A model generated the notes under the pieces. It had not been told where the DNA came from and ran no database searches. It was given only the letters and a program-made list of their open reading frames with translations. Shown here piece by piece: positions 8,294 to 15,977 of a stretch of DNA of 64,000 nucleotides (the first letter of the stretch is position 1; the number at the start of each line of letters is the position of its first letter). This stretch comes from UBA1275 sp002323515 (GTDB taxonomy: Bacteria; Bacteroidota; Rhodothermia; Balneolales; Balneolaceae), in the NCBI GenBank assembly GCA_964007875.1, contig CAXGAH010000005.1:1-64000 (forward strand), read 5' to 3'. Both the position numbers and the translations under genes were made by a program.

Positions 8294-9661
8294 TTAACCT
8301 AAAATTGACATTAAACTCTGATACATTAATTGAGCAGATTGCATAATTTTTGCTGCTCCTTGATAACCCTGTTGATATTGAATCATCTTACTCAGCTCTT
8401 CATCCATGTTCACACCAGAGACTTGCTGATCCTGATTTTTTAATAAATCAAGCTCAGAGCTTCTTAGTTCAACATTGCTTTCCAACGCATGAAGTTTGGT
8501 ACCTGGTTCTGAGATGAATTGAATAGCAAATTCCGTTGGTTTATACCCTTTTAAAAATTCTACATCTCTCAAGTCTGCAATTTGTTGGGCTATGATACCA
8601 TTACCACTTGCATTAGTACTATTAGGATCCTCAGCAGCTATATTTCTAATATCACTGAGTATATCTTGATTTATAATCAATTTATTTGGGCTTGTACCAT
8701 CTAATTCAAAAAATGAACGTCTTATGTCATCATTTCGGCCTACCCCTGAGGTATGTAGATTATTGACACGTTCAAGAATTTGGGTGGAAAAGTCATTTAA
8801 ATCTGCCTCTAATTTTGGTAAATCAGTATTGTGTAGCTCTATGAATGCACCTAATTCACCGGTATCCAAATCTACACCTTGCCCGCCTTGTGTAAGCCTT
8901 ACATTTATTACATCAGACGAGGTATCATTAGCTAGATATAGTTCATGTACTTTCGTGCCAGCCAACACACTAATACCTTTAATGGTTAAATCAACTTGAC
9001 CTTCTTCATTTCTATGAACATCAAGATTCATTAATTTTGATAATTCATTTATTTTTAGAGCTTGTTGATCAATTAATCCATTAGTAGATCGTTTATTGAC
9101 GTACGACTGCTTTATTTGAGCATTTAATGAAGCTATATCATTAAGTTGTTGATTTACAACATTAACCAATGATTCTACGTCTTCAGCAATCATATTTTTT
9201 TGGCTGGATATACTTGTATGTAGATTATTAAATGTATCAATCAATTGTTCGGCATCACTAATGACTTTTCTTCTAATATCTAGCGAAACTGGATTAGCTG
9301 CTAAATCGCCAAAAGTATTTAAAAAAGTACTTATTCGGCTATCTAAATCATTACCTGATTCAGTGGTAAACGATGTTTCTAATTGTGAGTATGTATTTGA
9401 TTTAACATTTAAAAAACTAAGCTCTTGATTTTTTTCATAGATGAGATTATTAAGACGAAAGTCGCGTAATTGTTGAACATCCGTTACCCTTACCCCTAAT
9501 CCATCAAAAAATTGACTATTACGTGAAAAAAGTGAATTGGTTACCAATCGTTGTCTGGCATAACCCTCAGTATTTACATTGGCAATGTTATTGGATGTCG
9601 TCTCAAGCCCACGTTGAGCCACATCCATTCCACTCTTAGTTATTTCTAGTAATGTTCTCAT
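8294..9661 (-). CDS. flgK: Flagellar hook-associated protein FlgK (HAP1)
   Basis: First hook-filament junction protein. The 455-aa protein begins with the flagellar rod/hook signature (GMDVAQRGLETTSNNIANVN followed by TEGYARQR) and ends with the FlgK pattern GVNMDEELSKMIQYQQGYQG and a helix AAKIMQSAQLMYQSLMSIL. The length is slightly below that of enteric FlgK (about 547), reflecting a smaller middle. It lies 19 bases after flgN, which encodes its likely export chaperone, and one base before flgL. Confidence 0.95.
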   Translation of the reverse strand: MRTLLEITKSGMDVAQRGLETTSNNIANVNTEGYARQRLVTNSLFSRNSQFFDGLGVRVTDVQQLRDFRLNNLIYEKNQELSFLNVKSNTYSQLETSFTTESGNDLDSRISTFLNTFGDLAANPVSLDIRRKVISDAEQLIDTFNNLHTSISSQKNMIAEDVESLVNVVNQQLNDIASLNAQIKQSYVNKRSTNGLIDQQALKINELSKLMNLDVHRNEEGQVDLTIKGISVLAGTKVHELYLANDTSSDVINVRLTQGGQGVDLDTGELGAFIELHNTDLPKLEADLNDFSTQILERVNNLHTSGVGRNDDIRRSFFELDGTSPNKLIINQDILSDIRNIAAEDPNSTNASGNGIIAQQIADLRDVEFLKGYKPTEFAIQFISEPGTKLHALESNVELRSSELDLLKNQDQQVSGVNMDEELSKMIQYQQGYQGAAKIMQSAQLMYQSLMSILG

Positions 9662-9680
9662 GTTATTTCACTCAATTAAT

Positions 9681-10214
9681 CTAAACCTGATGATTTAAAC
9701 CTATTCCGACACCGCTTCTATCAACCCGTCCATTTGAGTTGTACGCTTTATAATCTGGATCAGCCAAACTGTAAATATTCTTTAATGTGTCTGAATTACA
9801 ACTAGATGCAAAAAGCAAAAGGTTTATCATCCTAGATTGTTTTTCATCCATTATGCTTGCATTTTCTTTTGTAGCCAATCTTAATTCTTCAAGACTGTTA
9901 GCTATAATCTCAAAGCCAAGGCTTTTGCATTTTCCCACAATAGATTTGATTGTAATATCCTGACCATCTAGTTCAATCGTTTTCATCAAATGGATGAGTT
10001 CTTTTTGTAAATTAGAATAGGTTAGAGACTCATTATGATAAGTATCAGTCATACTTTCTAGAGTATTTGGATCTAAATCCAATAATACTTCTACATACTT
10101 ATCGATTACTTCATGCATAACGAGAATCTGTTGATTCAGCTTCTCTAGTCCTACAATCAATTCTTTATACGTTCTTTCTTGTGACATAACTGTATTGATT
10201 AATTTATTTTCCAA
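9681..10214 (-). CDS. flgN: FlgN-like flagellar export chaperone
   Basis: A helical cytosolic protein of 177 aa in the position where flgN normally occurs, between flgJ and flgK. FlgN binds FlgK and FlgL and escorts them to the export gate. The N-terminal half is a long amphipathic helix (MSQERTYKELIVGLEKLNQQ) typical of the FlgN fold, and the C-terminal part is polar. FlgN sequences are poorly conserved, so the call depends on size, helicity and context. The gene overlaps the end of flgJ by 11 bases, indicating translational coupling. Confidence 0.78.
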   Translation of the reverse strand: MENKLINTVMSQERTYKELIVGLEKLNQQILVMHEVIDKYVEVLLDLDPNTLESMTDTYHNESLTYSNLQKELIHLMKTIELDGQDITIKSIVGKCKSLGFEIIANSLEELRLATKENASIMDEKQSRMINLLLFASSCNSDTLKNIYSLADPDYKAYNSNGRVDRSGVGIGLNHQV

Positions 10215-10497
10215 ATTCTTTTATTAAATCTGCAAGACCGAGACTCCCCTGATCAGCTAATTCTTTTGCTAGGGTATCAGTTATATGGTGTCTATACATA
10301 CTGTTACCAGAATTCATTGGGGCATCCTTTCCCCCAATATCAAAACTGTTCTTGGTCATCTCATTGACCAATTTTTTTGCAAAAATTAATTCAAATTCTT
10401 TACCTACTTCCTCTATAGATTTTCGATTATCTTTCTTTAAAGAAATAAGATCTTCTACTTTACTAAATGATATGTTAATGGGCTTGTTATCTATCAT
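10204..10497 (-). CDS. flgJ: FlgJ-type rod-binding protein (no muramidase domain)
   Basis: Short 97-aa protein matching the N-terminal rod-cap domain of FlgJ. Recognisable features are GKEFELIFAKKLVNEMTKNS, the downstream GNSMYRHHITDTLAKELADQ and the ending GLADLIKEFG. The peptidoglycan hydrolase half found in enteric FlgJ is absent, so another enzyme must open the wall. This single-domain form is common outside the gamma- and beta-proteobacteria. It is 11 bases downstream of flgI and overlaps flgN. Confidence 0.88.
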   Translation of the reverse strand: MIDNKPINISFSKVEDLISLKKDNRKSIEEVGKEFELIFAKKLVNEMTKNSFDIGGKDAPMNSGNSMYRHHITDTLAKELADQGSLGLADLIKEFGK

Positions 10498-10508
10498 GGT
10501 AGCTCAAT

Positions 10509-11642
10509 TTATAGGACGATTAATTCTCCACGGAGAACACCTGCCCGGTCTAAGGATTGAAAAATTGAAATTATATCTCTAGGCGTTAAGTTTAGTGTAT
10601 TAAGTATGTCACTTAACTGTCCCACAGTTGTATCTGAAGGAAGAAGAAGAGATTCTGCTACATCTTCAGATACTTGAGTTTGAGGAATATTTAAAACAAC
10701 CGTCTCACCAGTGGATAATGCACCAGGCTGGCTTACTACAGGAACTTGAGTAGTACTAATTCGTAAATTTCCATGTGATATCATTACTTCATCAATAATG
10801 ACAGCTCCTCCTGCTACTATAGTACCTGTTCTTTCATTGATCACCACTCTAGCATCATTTTGAACTGAAACAGATTCTTCTAATAAGATGCTTGTAAATA
10901 CATTCATCATTCCATCATCCAATAAACTGTCTGGCCAATTTACTTCCACTAAACCTGCATGTATTATTGTAGCTAATTCTTGGTCAAATCGATCATTCAC
11001 CACTTCAACCATTGAACGTGCATTTGTATAGTTAGGGTTTCTAAGAACTAGTCTCAACGACTCATCTAACGATATATTTAGTTCCTTACTTTTACTTACT
11101 ACTGCTCCATTAGGAATAGTAGCCGTTAATGATTGATTTACTCTAAATGAACCCCCTGCTTCATTATTAGCCGAAACTCCACCAACTAAAATGGGGCCTT
11201 GCGCACTTGCATATATTGTTTTACTGTTGGGCTCCATCAAAGGAGTTAGTAACAATACTCCACCTTGAAGACTAGATGCATCGCCTAATGACGAAATAGT
11301 TACGTCCAATCTACTACCAGTAGCTGAGTATGGATCTAAGCGTGCAGTTACCATCACAGCTGCAACATTTCTTGTTCTTAAACCCGATGGATCTACATTG
11401 ATACCAAAATTTTCAAGCATATTAGAAATTGACTGTACGGTGAAATTAGCAGACTGTCCACTAGTGACTCTATCTCCTGTTCGTTCCAAACCCGTAACTA
11501 AGCCATAGCCAATTAAATTAATTGGCTCCGCATTTTGTATGTAAACCAGATCACTTATTTTTGTGAGCTGTTGAGATTGAGCATCATTACTTAAACTAGC
11601 AATGAACAGTATAAATAGACCTATGAGCTTAGTTTTTTTCAT
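10509..11642 (-). CDS. flgI: Flagellar P-ring protein FlgI
   Basis: Forms the periplasmic P-ring bushing around the rod. The 377-aa precursor carries a Sec signal peptide (MKKTKLIGLFILFIASLSND, cleavage probably after AQS or SQ). The mature start is the family hallmark, with INLIGYGLVTGLERTGDR, and VMVTARLDPYSATGSRLDVT follows. Length and full-span similarity are as expected. It sits 25 bases after flgH and 11 before flgJ. Together with flgA and flgH it shows that the flagellum crosses a peptidoglycan layer and an outer membrane. Confidence 0.96.
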   Translation of the reverse strand: MKKTKLIGLFILFIASLSNDAQSQQLTKISDLVYIQNAEPINLIGYGLVTGLERTGDRVTSGQSANFTVQSISNMLENFGINVDPSGLRTRNVAAVMVTARLDPYSATGSRLDVTISSLGDASSLQGGVLLLTPLMEPNSKTIYASAQGPILVGGVSANNEAGGSFRVNQSLTATIPNGAVVSKSKELNISLDESLRLVLRNPNYTNARSMVEVVNDRFDQELATIIHAGLVEVNWPDSLLDDGMMNVFTSILLEESVSVQNDARVVINERTGTIVAGGAVIIDEVMISHGNLRISTTQVPVVSQPGALSTGETVVLNIPQTQVSEDVAESLLLPSDTTVGQLSDILNTLNLTPRDIISIFQSLDRAGVLRGELIVL

Positions 11643-11667
11643 TATTGAATTATTTTGATTGGTTCAC

Positions 11668-12300
11668 TTACTTTTTTACCGCGTTCAACACAGCAACAGC
11701 AGCTAGACCACCTGTTATACCTGTAACAATTACTTTGTTTATAAACTTAGAGGCTCTTTTTTTATCTCTTAAACCCCCCATTTTTTGATAAGATATAGAT
11801 GCATTAGCAATACGATATGAGTAGACTTGATTGTCACCATGGATATCGTTCTGTCTCACTATACCTGAAATTTTCATTTCATGAATTTCACCATTAACCT
11901 CTGTTACACGATTACCTTGAACATATAAATCGCCAACTGGTGTTAATTCTGTAACTTGAACACTTAAAAACCCTTCAAGTAATTGTCTTTGTGTAGCCAA
12001 GTTTGATGCATCATTATTTGATTGAAATTGTGCATCAGAGCCAAATAAAGGCTCAAATGGCAGAAAATTACCTGTTAATCCCCCACTAGCATTAAGTGAA
12101 TTTGTCGAAATATTTCTATTATCCGTTGTAGAGCTTCCTTGAGAGCTCTCTTGTAAAACTACAGTAATTATGTCTCCAACTTTTTTTGCTTTGACATCAC
12201 TGAATAGAGAATACTGAGCATTCAAGTTCATAGACATGAATGGAAATATTATTAGAAAAATTACATTTCTAATGTTGTTCATTGAATTTGATAATTTCAT
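11668..12300 (-). CDS. flgH: Flagellar L-ring protein FlgH, apparently not a lipoprotein
   Basis: Builds the outer-membrane L-ring. The body is recognisable from SLFSDVKAKKVGDIITVVLQ, then TPVGDLYVQGNRVTEVNGE and SGIVRQNDI. I place the start at 12300, because this ATG overlaps the flgA stop as ATGA; a start at 12315 in the same frame is possible. The precursor is then 210 aa. FlgH is normally acylated on a cysteine after a lipobox, but here the signal region ends FPFMSMNLNAQYSLF with no cysteine, which suggests cleavage by signal peptidase I. The C-terminus also has an extra hydrophobic stretch (VIVTGITGGLAAVAVL) beyond the usual end. Confidence 0.92.
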   Translation of the reverse strand: MKLSNSMNNIRNVIFLIIFPFMSMNLNAQYSLFSDVKAKKVGDIITVVLQESSQGSSTTDNRNISTNSLNASGGLTGNFLPFEPLFGSDAQFQSNNDASNLATQRQLLEGFLSVQVTELTPVGDLYVQGNRVTEVNGEIHEMKISGIVRQNDIHGDNQVYSYRIANASISYQKMGGLRDKKRASKFINKVIVTGITGGLAAVAVLNAVKK

Positions 12301-13010
12301 AAACTTTTTCTCCATATTGCTTTATTTTCTGATATAACTTCACCTAAGTATTTTTTTCTTAGGTTCACACAATTAATCATAATTACTTCTCCAATATTAC
12401 TATCCGATCCTGTAACACAATCTATTGTCAATTCTAAATTTCCAGATCTTTTATATAATTGTATTGATTGACCTTTTTTCACAGTTGTAGGTGCTATAAC
12501 ATTGTGTGAGTAAATTATTTTTCCTGCTTTAATAGCCTTATTGGATTCAAATCCTATCAAATTATTTAATTGAATCATACTTTTCTCAAAATTAGGTTGA
12601 AGTGCAATCCAAGATTCTTGTATGTCTTCACGTTTAAACGTAGTACCTCGATCAAAATCAATTTTAGCTATAAATACCCTCATTCGGCCAGCAAGCTTGA
12701 CTTGGATTTGTTTTTCAACTGGCACTTCATTCTCATCTAAAAATAAAACAGACAGATTGGTATATGTTCTAATCTGTCCTATCAAATTCACAGATAAAAT
12801 CGATTCTGATTTTATTCCATTTAGTTGGCTAGGAAACCATTTTTTTTCTAGATATAAATCAAAAGCTTCTTGATCTAAAATATTATAAATGGCTTTTTTA
12901 CTTAATTCTAAAATGTATTCTTCCAGGTCGTTAGCAAATACCTTCTCAGTGGAAGGTGCCATAACAAATGTTAGAATTAGTAAAGTAATATTTAGTAATC
13001 TAGTCTTCAA
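12297..13010 (-). CDS. flgA: Flagellar P-ring assembly chaperone FlgA
   Basis: Periplasmic chaperone that helps FlgI polymerise. The 237-aa precursor has a Sec signal peptide (MKTRLLNITLLILTFVMAPS, cleavage near FAN). The C-terminal half holds an SAF-like domain, with a fold seen from RVFIAKIDFDRGTTFKREDI through AIKAGKIIYSHNVIAPTTVK and VKKGQSIQLY. The N-terminal half is divergent, as is usual. It lies between flgG (16 bases) and flgH (ATGA overlap), giving the common order flgG-flgA-flgH-flgI. Confidence 0.9.
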   Translation of the reverse strand: MKTRLLNITLLILTFVMAPSTEKVFANDLEEYILELSKKAIYNILDQEAFDLYLEKKWFPSQLNGIKSESILSVNLIGQIRTYTNLSVLFLDENEVPVEKQIQVKLAGRMRVFIAKIDFDRGTTFKREDIQESWIALQPNFEKSMIQLNNLIGFESNKAIKAGKIIYSHNVIAPTTVKKGQSIQLYKRSGNLELTIDCVTGSDSNIGEVIMINCVNLRKKYLGEVISENKAIWRKSL

Positions 13011-13026
13011 TTTATATTGTTAGTTG

Positions 13027-13818
13027 TTATCTTTTTATTGAATTAGTAACAGACATCATTTCCTCAGCTGTCTGAACCATTTTCGAGTTAGTTTCATAAG
13101 CTCTTTGTGCCTCTATCAAACGAACCATTTCAGTTACTACATCCACATTGGATTGTTCTAAAAAACCTTGTCTTACAACTCCAAAACCATCACTACCTGG
13201 ATTTCCAAAAAATGGAGACCCAGATGAATCACTCTCACCAAATAGATTATCACCTAATGCGCTTAATCCTCCGTCATTTGTAAATCTCGCTAATTCAATT
13301 TGACCTAGTTCTATCTTGGAAGAACTATCTTGTAAAAGCGCTCTAACTGTTCCATCTTGAGAAATTTCAACTGCTATTGCATCTGAAGGGACTTCGAACT
13401 GACCTGCTAAAGCTAAACCTGAGTTGTTAATTATTAACCCATCTGCACTTAAATTAAAATTACCATCACGCGTATAGCCTATACCACCATCCGGCATTTC
13501 CACTTGAAAAAAACCTGAACCACTAATTGCAAGATCTAATGCATTACCAGTCTCTGAGACAGATCCTTGCATAAAATTTCTTATTGTTGCTACTGCTCTA
13601 GCACCATGACCTATTTGAAGTTCTGGAGCATAATTCTCTTGACCATTTGAGTTGCCTTGTTGAGACTGCACCATATTTTCATAGAATAAGTCTTGAAAAG
13701 CAATAGTAGTTCTTTTAAATCCAGTTGTACCCACATTAGCCAAATTATTGGCAATGTTATCCACTGATCGTTGCTGTGCACTCATTCCGAGTGCTGCTGT
13801 ACTTAATGCTCTAAACAT
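13027..13818 (-). CDS. flgG: Flagellar distal rod protein FlgG
   Basis: Main subunit of the distal rod. The 263-aa protein (family about 260) has the N-terminal rod motif SVDNIANNLANVGTTGFKRT, the LDLAISGSGFFQVEMPDGGI segment, and the C-terminal motif VTEMVRLIEAQRAYETNSKM. All these match FlgG closely. A purine-rich GGAGAAAAG-like ribosome binding site precedes the ATG. It is 15 bases downstream of flgF, its paralogue. Confidence 0.96.
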   Translation of the reverse strand: MFRALSTAALGMSAQQRSVDNIANNLANVGTTGFKRTTIAFQDLFYENMVQSQQGNSNGQENYAPELQIGHGARAVATIRNFMQGSVSETGNALDLAISGSGFFQVEMPDGGIGYTRDGNFNLSADGLIINNSGLALAGQFEVPSDAIAVEISQDGTVRALLQDSSSKIELGQIELARFTNDGGLSALGDNLFGESDSSGSPFFGNPGSDGFGVVRQGFLEQSNVDVVTEMVRLIEAQRAYETNSKMVQTAEEMMSVTNSIKR

Positions 13819-13833
13819 ATCTTTTCTCCTTAT

Positions 13834-14571
13834 TTAATATCTTCCTAACTGTGTAGTAATTTTACCAAGTAATTCGTCGGTGGTTCTCATGGCTTTTTGC
13901 TGAGACTCGAATAATTGCATTGTCTGCATCATATCCACCATTTCATTTAATGGTTGTACATTGCCTTTCTCATAAAATCCCTGGTGAACTTTTGAGGATT
14001 CATCCGAGGATAAACTTGCTATTGTATCTACTTTAAAATATCCATTACCGTGTCTCTCTAAATCCGAGGTCTTTGCAGGTTTTAGTATGGCAATTTTAGA
14101 TTTTTCATTACCATTTATATATATAGTCCCATCTTGACTTACTTTAAAATCTGATATATCACTATTTTCAGACCCATTTACCAATTCTTTTAATTCAATT
14201 AAACCATTTGTTCCTAGTACTGGATTACCTTTATCATCGACTAGAACTCCATCATTATCTAAATGAAAGCGACCATTTCGAGTTAAATATGTACGATCTC
14301 CTTCCTGAACTGTAAAAAACCCTTCTCCTTCAATAGCTATATCAAATGAATTCCCAGTACCCTCTAGAACGCCTTGACTCATATCAATAGTCTGCATAGG
14401 TAAACCTTGTGAAATTCTTTTACCATCTACTTCCTCAGTGTAAAGCTCGTAAAAAATCTTATTTCCCTTAAATCCAGGCGTATTCAGATTCGCTAGATTA
14501 TCAGCAGTCATATCTTGTGACTTACTGAGAGCCTGCATTGCGCGCATTTGTAAATGAATTTGCTCGACCAT
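13834..14571 (-). CDS. flgF: Flagellar proximal rod protein FlgF
   Basis: Rod protein and paralogue of FlgG, the first gene of the minus-strand operon. The N-terminal rod motif is MTADNLANLNTPGFKGNKI, then FDIAIEGEGFFTVQEGDRTY, and the C-terminus has PLNEMVDMMQTMQLFESQQK. I place the start at the ATG complementary to 14569-14571, giving 245 aa. The frame extends 13 codons further upstream to 14610, but rod proteins start close to the MVEQ-like opening chosen here. No clear promoter was recognised in front of it. Confidence 0.9.
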   Translation of the reverse strand: MVEQIHLQMRAMQALSKSQDMTADNLANLNTPGFKGNKIFYELYTEEVDGKRISQGLPMQTIDMSQGVLEGTGNSFDIAIEGEGFFTVQEGDRTYLTRNGRFHLDNDGVLVDDKGNPVLGTNGLIELKELVNGSENSDISDFKVSQDGTIYINGNEKSKIAILKPAKTSDLERHGNGYFKVDTIASLSSDESSKVHQGFYEKGNVQPLNEMVDMMQTMQLFESQQKAMRTTDELLGKITTQLGRY

Positions 14572-14896
14572 AAGAATTGTGTGTTTAATATTGTCTTCAA
14601 CACATCTCAATTAACAATTGTTATGCCGCTTATTTGCATAATAATGTTAGAAGTAAAATGATTAATAGAATTTCGACGATTAATGACTCTTTAAGCCATT
14701 TATTTGGACTTTGTAAGAGTGTTTTATAAAAAACGAATCAAATCAGGAGTGGATGTTTTTTAGAATAATTTTCCTTTTAAGAGGAATTTTTTTTCTGAGT
14801 CTATTTTGATAGTTCAAGAAATGAGGCCTTTATGAGTATTAATTAAATAGCCATGAATTAAACATACTTTGGTATCATTTTTGACCTTTATTGAGC
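14572..14896. other. Divergent control region between flgF and flhB
   Basis: About 325 bases without a gene separate two divergent flagellar operons and must hold both promoters. I see no consensus sigma-54 or sigma-28 site. A short hairpin (TTCCT, 6-base loop, AGGAA) at 14771-14786 followed by eight T residues lies upstream of flhB on the plus strand. Just before flhB, TGGTAT-N5-TTGAC (14870-14885) resembles a sigma-54 site but lacks the essential GC at -12. Confidence 0.5.
14771..14794 (+). terminator. Weak hairpin with T8 tract in the flhB leader
   Basis: A 5-bp stem (TTCCT/AGGAA) with a 6-base loop is followed by eight thymines. No plus-strand gene precedes it, so if it works it would attenuate transcription entering flhB. 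The stem is short and AT-rich, and it may have no function. Confidence 0.3.
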
Positions 14897-15973
14897 ATGG
14901 CAGAAAAAGATACAAGTCAAGATAAAACTGAAGAACCTACAGCAAAGAAGCTGAAAAAGGCTCGTGAAGAAGGTAATGTTAGTTTAAGCAAAGAAGTCTC
15001 CTCTATAGCTTTACTTTTTGCTTCACTCGCAGGTTTAGTAGGCTTAGGTAGCAATGTGGCTAAAGGTATTGTTGAGGAATTTCAATATTTTTTTAAAAAT
15101 TCGTCGCTACTGATAAATAATATTGACCAAGCTGATGCTGTATTTAAAGATTCATTATCCAGTTCTTTTCAGCTTTTGATTCCTTTTTTTATAGTCCTAA
15201 TGATCACAGCATTAATTACCAATCTTAGTCAAACTGGCGGTTTATTCTCATTTAAATTACTAGAACCTAAATTCAATAAATTAAATCCTATAAGTGGTGT
15301 TAAAAAAATTATATCAATTAAAGGTCTGGTTGAATTACTAAAAAGTATTTTAAAATTGTCCATTGTAACAACTATCGTGTTCTTTTTTATCGCCAATCAG
15401 ATAGATTACTTTGTTTCTTACGTTACCAGTGACATAAAATTTAGTACACAAGATATAGGGCCTTATATAATTGAATTTGTAGTATACATTCTGCTAGCTC
15501 TGTTTCTACTCTCTATTGGTGATGCAATTTTTCAAAGGTTTCAGTACAAAAAGGACTTGAAAATGACCAAACAGGAAGTAAAAGATGAATTTAAGGAAAT
15601 GGAAGGTGATCCAAGGTTAAAAGCAGAAAGAAGACAGTTTGGTTTAAAGCTACGACGTCGACCGCGATTAGACCATGCTGTTTTAAGTGCTGATGTTATT
15701 GTTACTAACCCTACTCATTTTGCTGTCTGTTTAATGTATAACCCAGATGTACATTCTGCACCAATTGTCTTAGCAAAAGGGCAACGACTTAGAGCATTAA
15801 AAATTAAGGAACTGGCAGCTCACTATGGTACGCCGGTTGTTGAAAATAAACCTGTTGCACGAGCTTTATTTGCTACTTCTGAGGAAGGAGAAACCATTCC
15901 TTCTGATCTATTTAAAGCTGTAGCAGAAATTCTTGCATTCATATTTGAACAAAAAAATAAACTAGCATCTTAA
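14897..15973 (+). CDS. flhB: Flagellar export switch protein FlhB
   Basis: Inner-membrane component of the flagellar type III secretion gate that switches substrate class from hook to filament. The protein has the family opening AEKDTSQDKTEEPTAKKLKK, four membrane segments (about 30-215) and a cytosolic C-terminal domain with the autocleavage site NPTH (in VIVTNPTHFAV). The start is ATG at 14897, giving 358 aa; a TTG two codons earlier is less likely. It begins the plus-strand operon flhB-flhA-flhF-flhG-fliA, and flhA follows after 4 bases. Confidence 0.96.
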   Translation: MAEKDTSQDKTEEPTAKKLKKAREEGNVSLSKEVSSIALLFASLAGLVGLGSNVAKGIVEEFQYFFKNSSLLINNIDQADAVFKDSLSSSFQLLIPFFIVLMITALITNLSQTGGLFSFKLLEPKFNKLNPISGVKKIISIKGLVELLKSILKLSIVTTIVFFFIANQIDYFVSYVTSDIKFSTQDIGPYIIEFVVYILLALFLLSIGDAIFQRFQYKKDLKMTKQEVKDEFKEMEGDPRLKAERRQFGLKLRRRPRLDHAVLSADVIVTNPTHFAVCLMYNPDVHSAPIVLAKGQRLRALKIKELAAHYGTPVVENKPVARALFATSEEGETIPSDLFKAVAEILAFIFEQKNKLAS

Positions 15974-15977
15974 ATTT

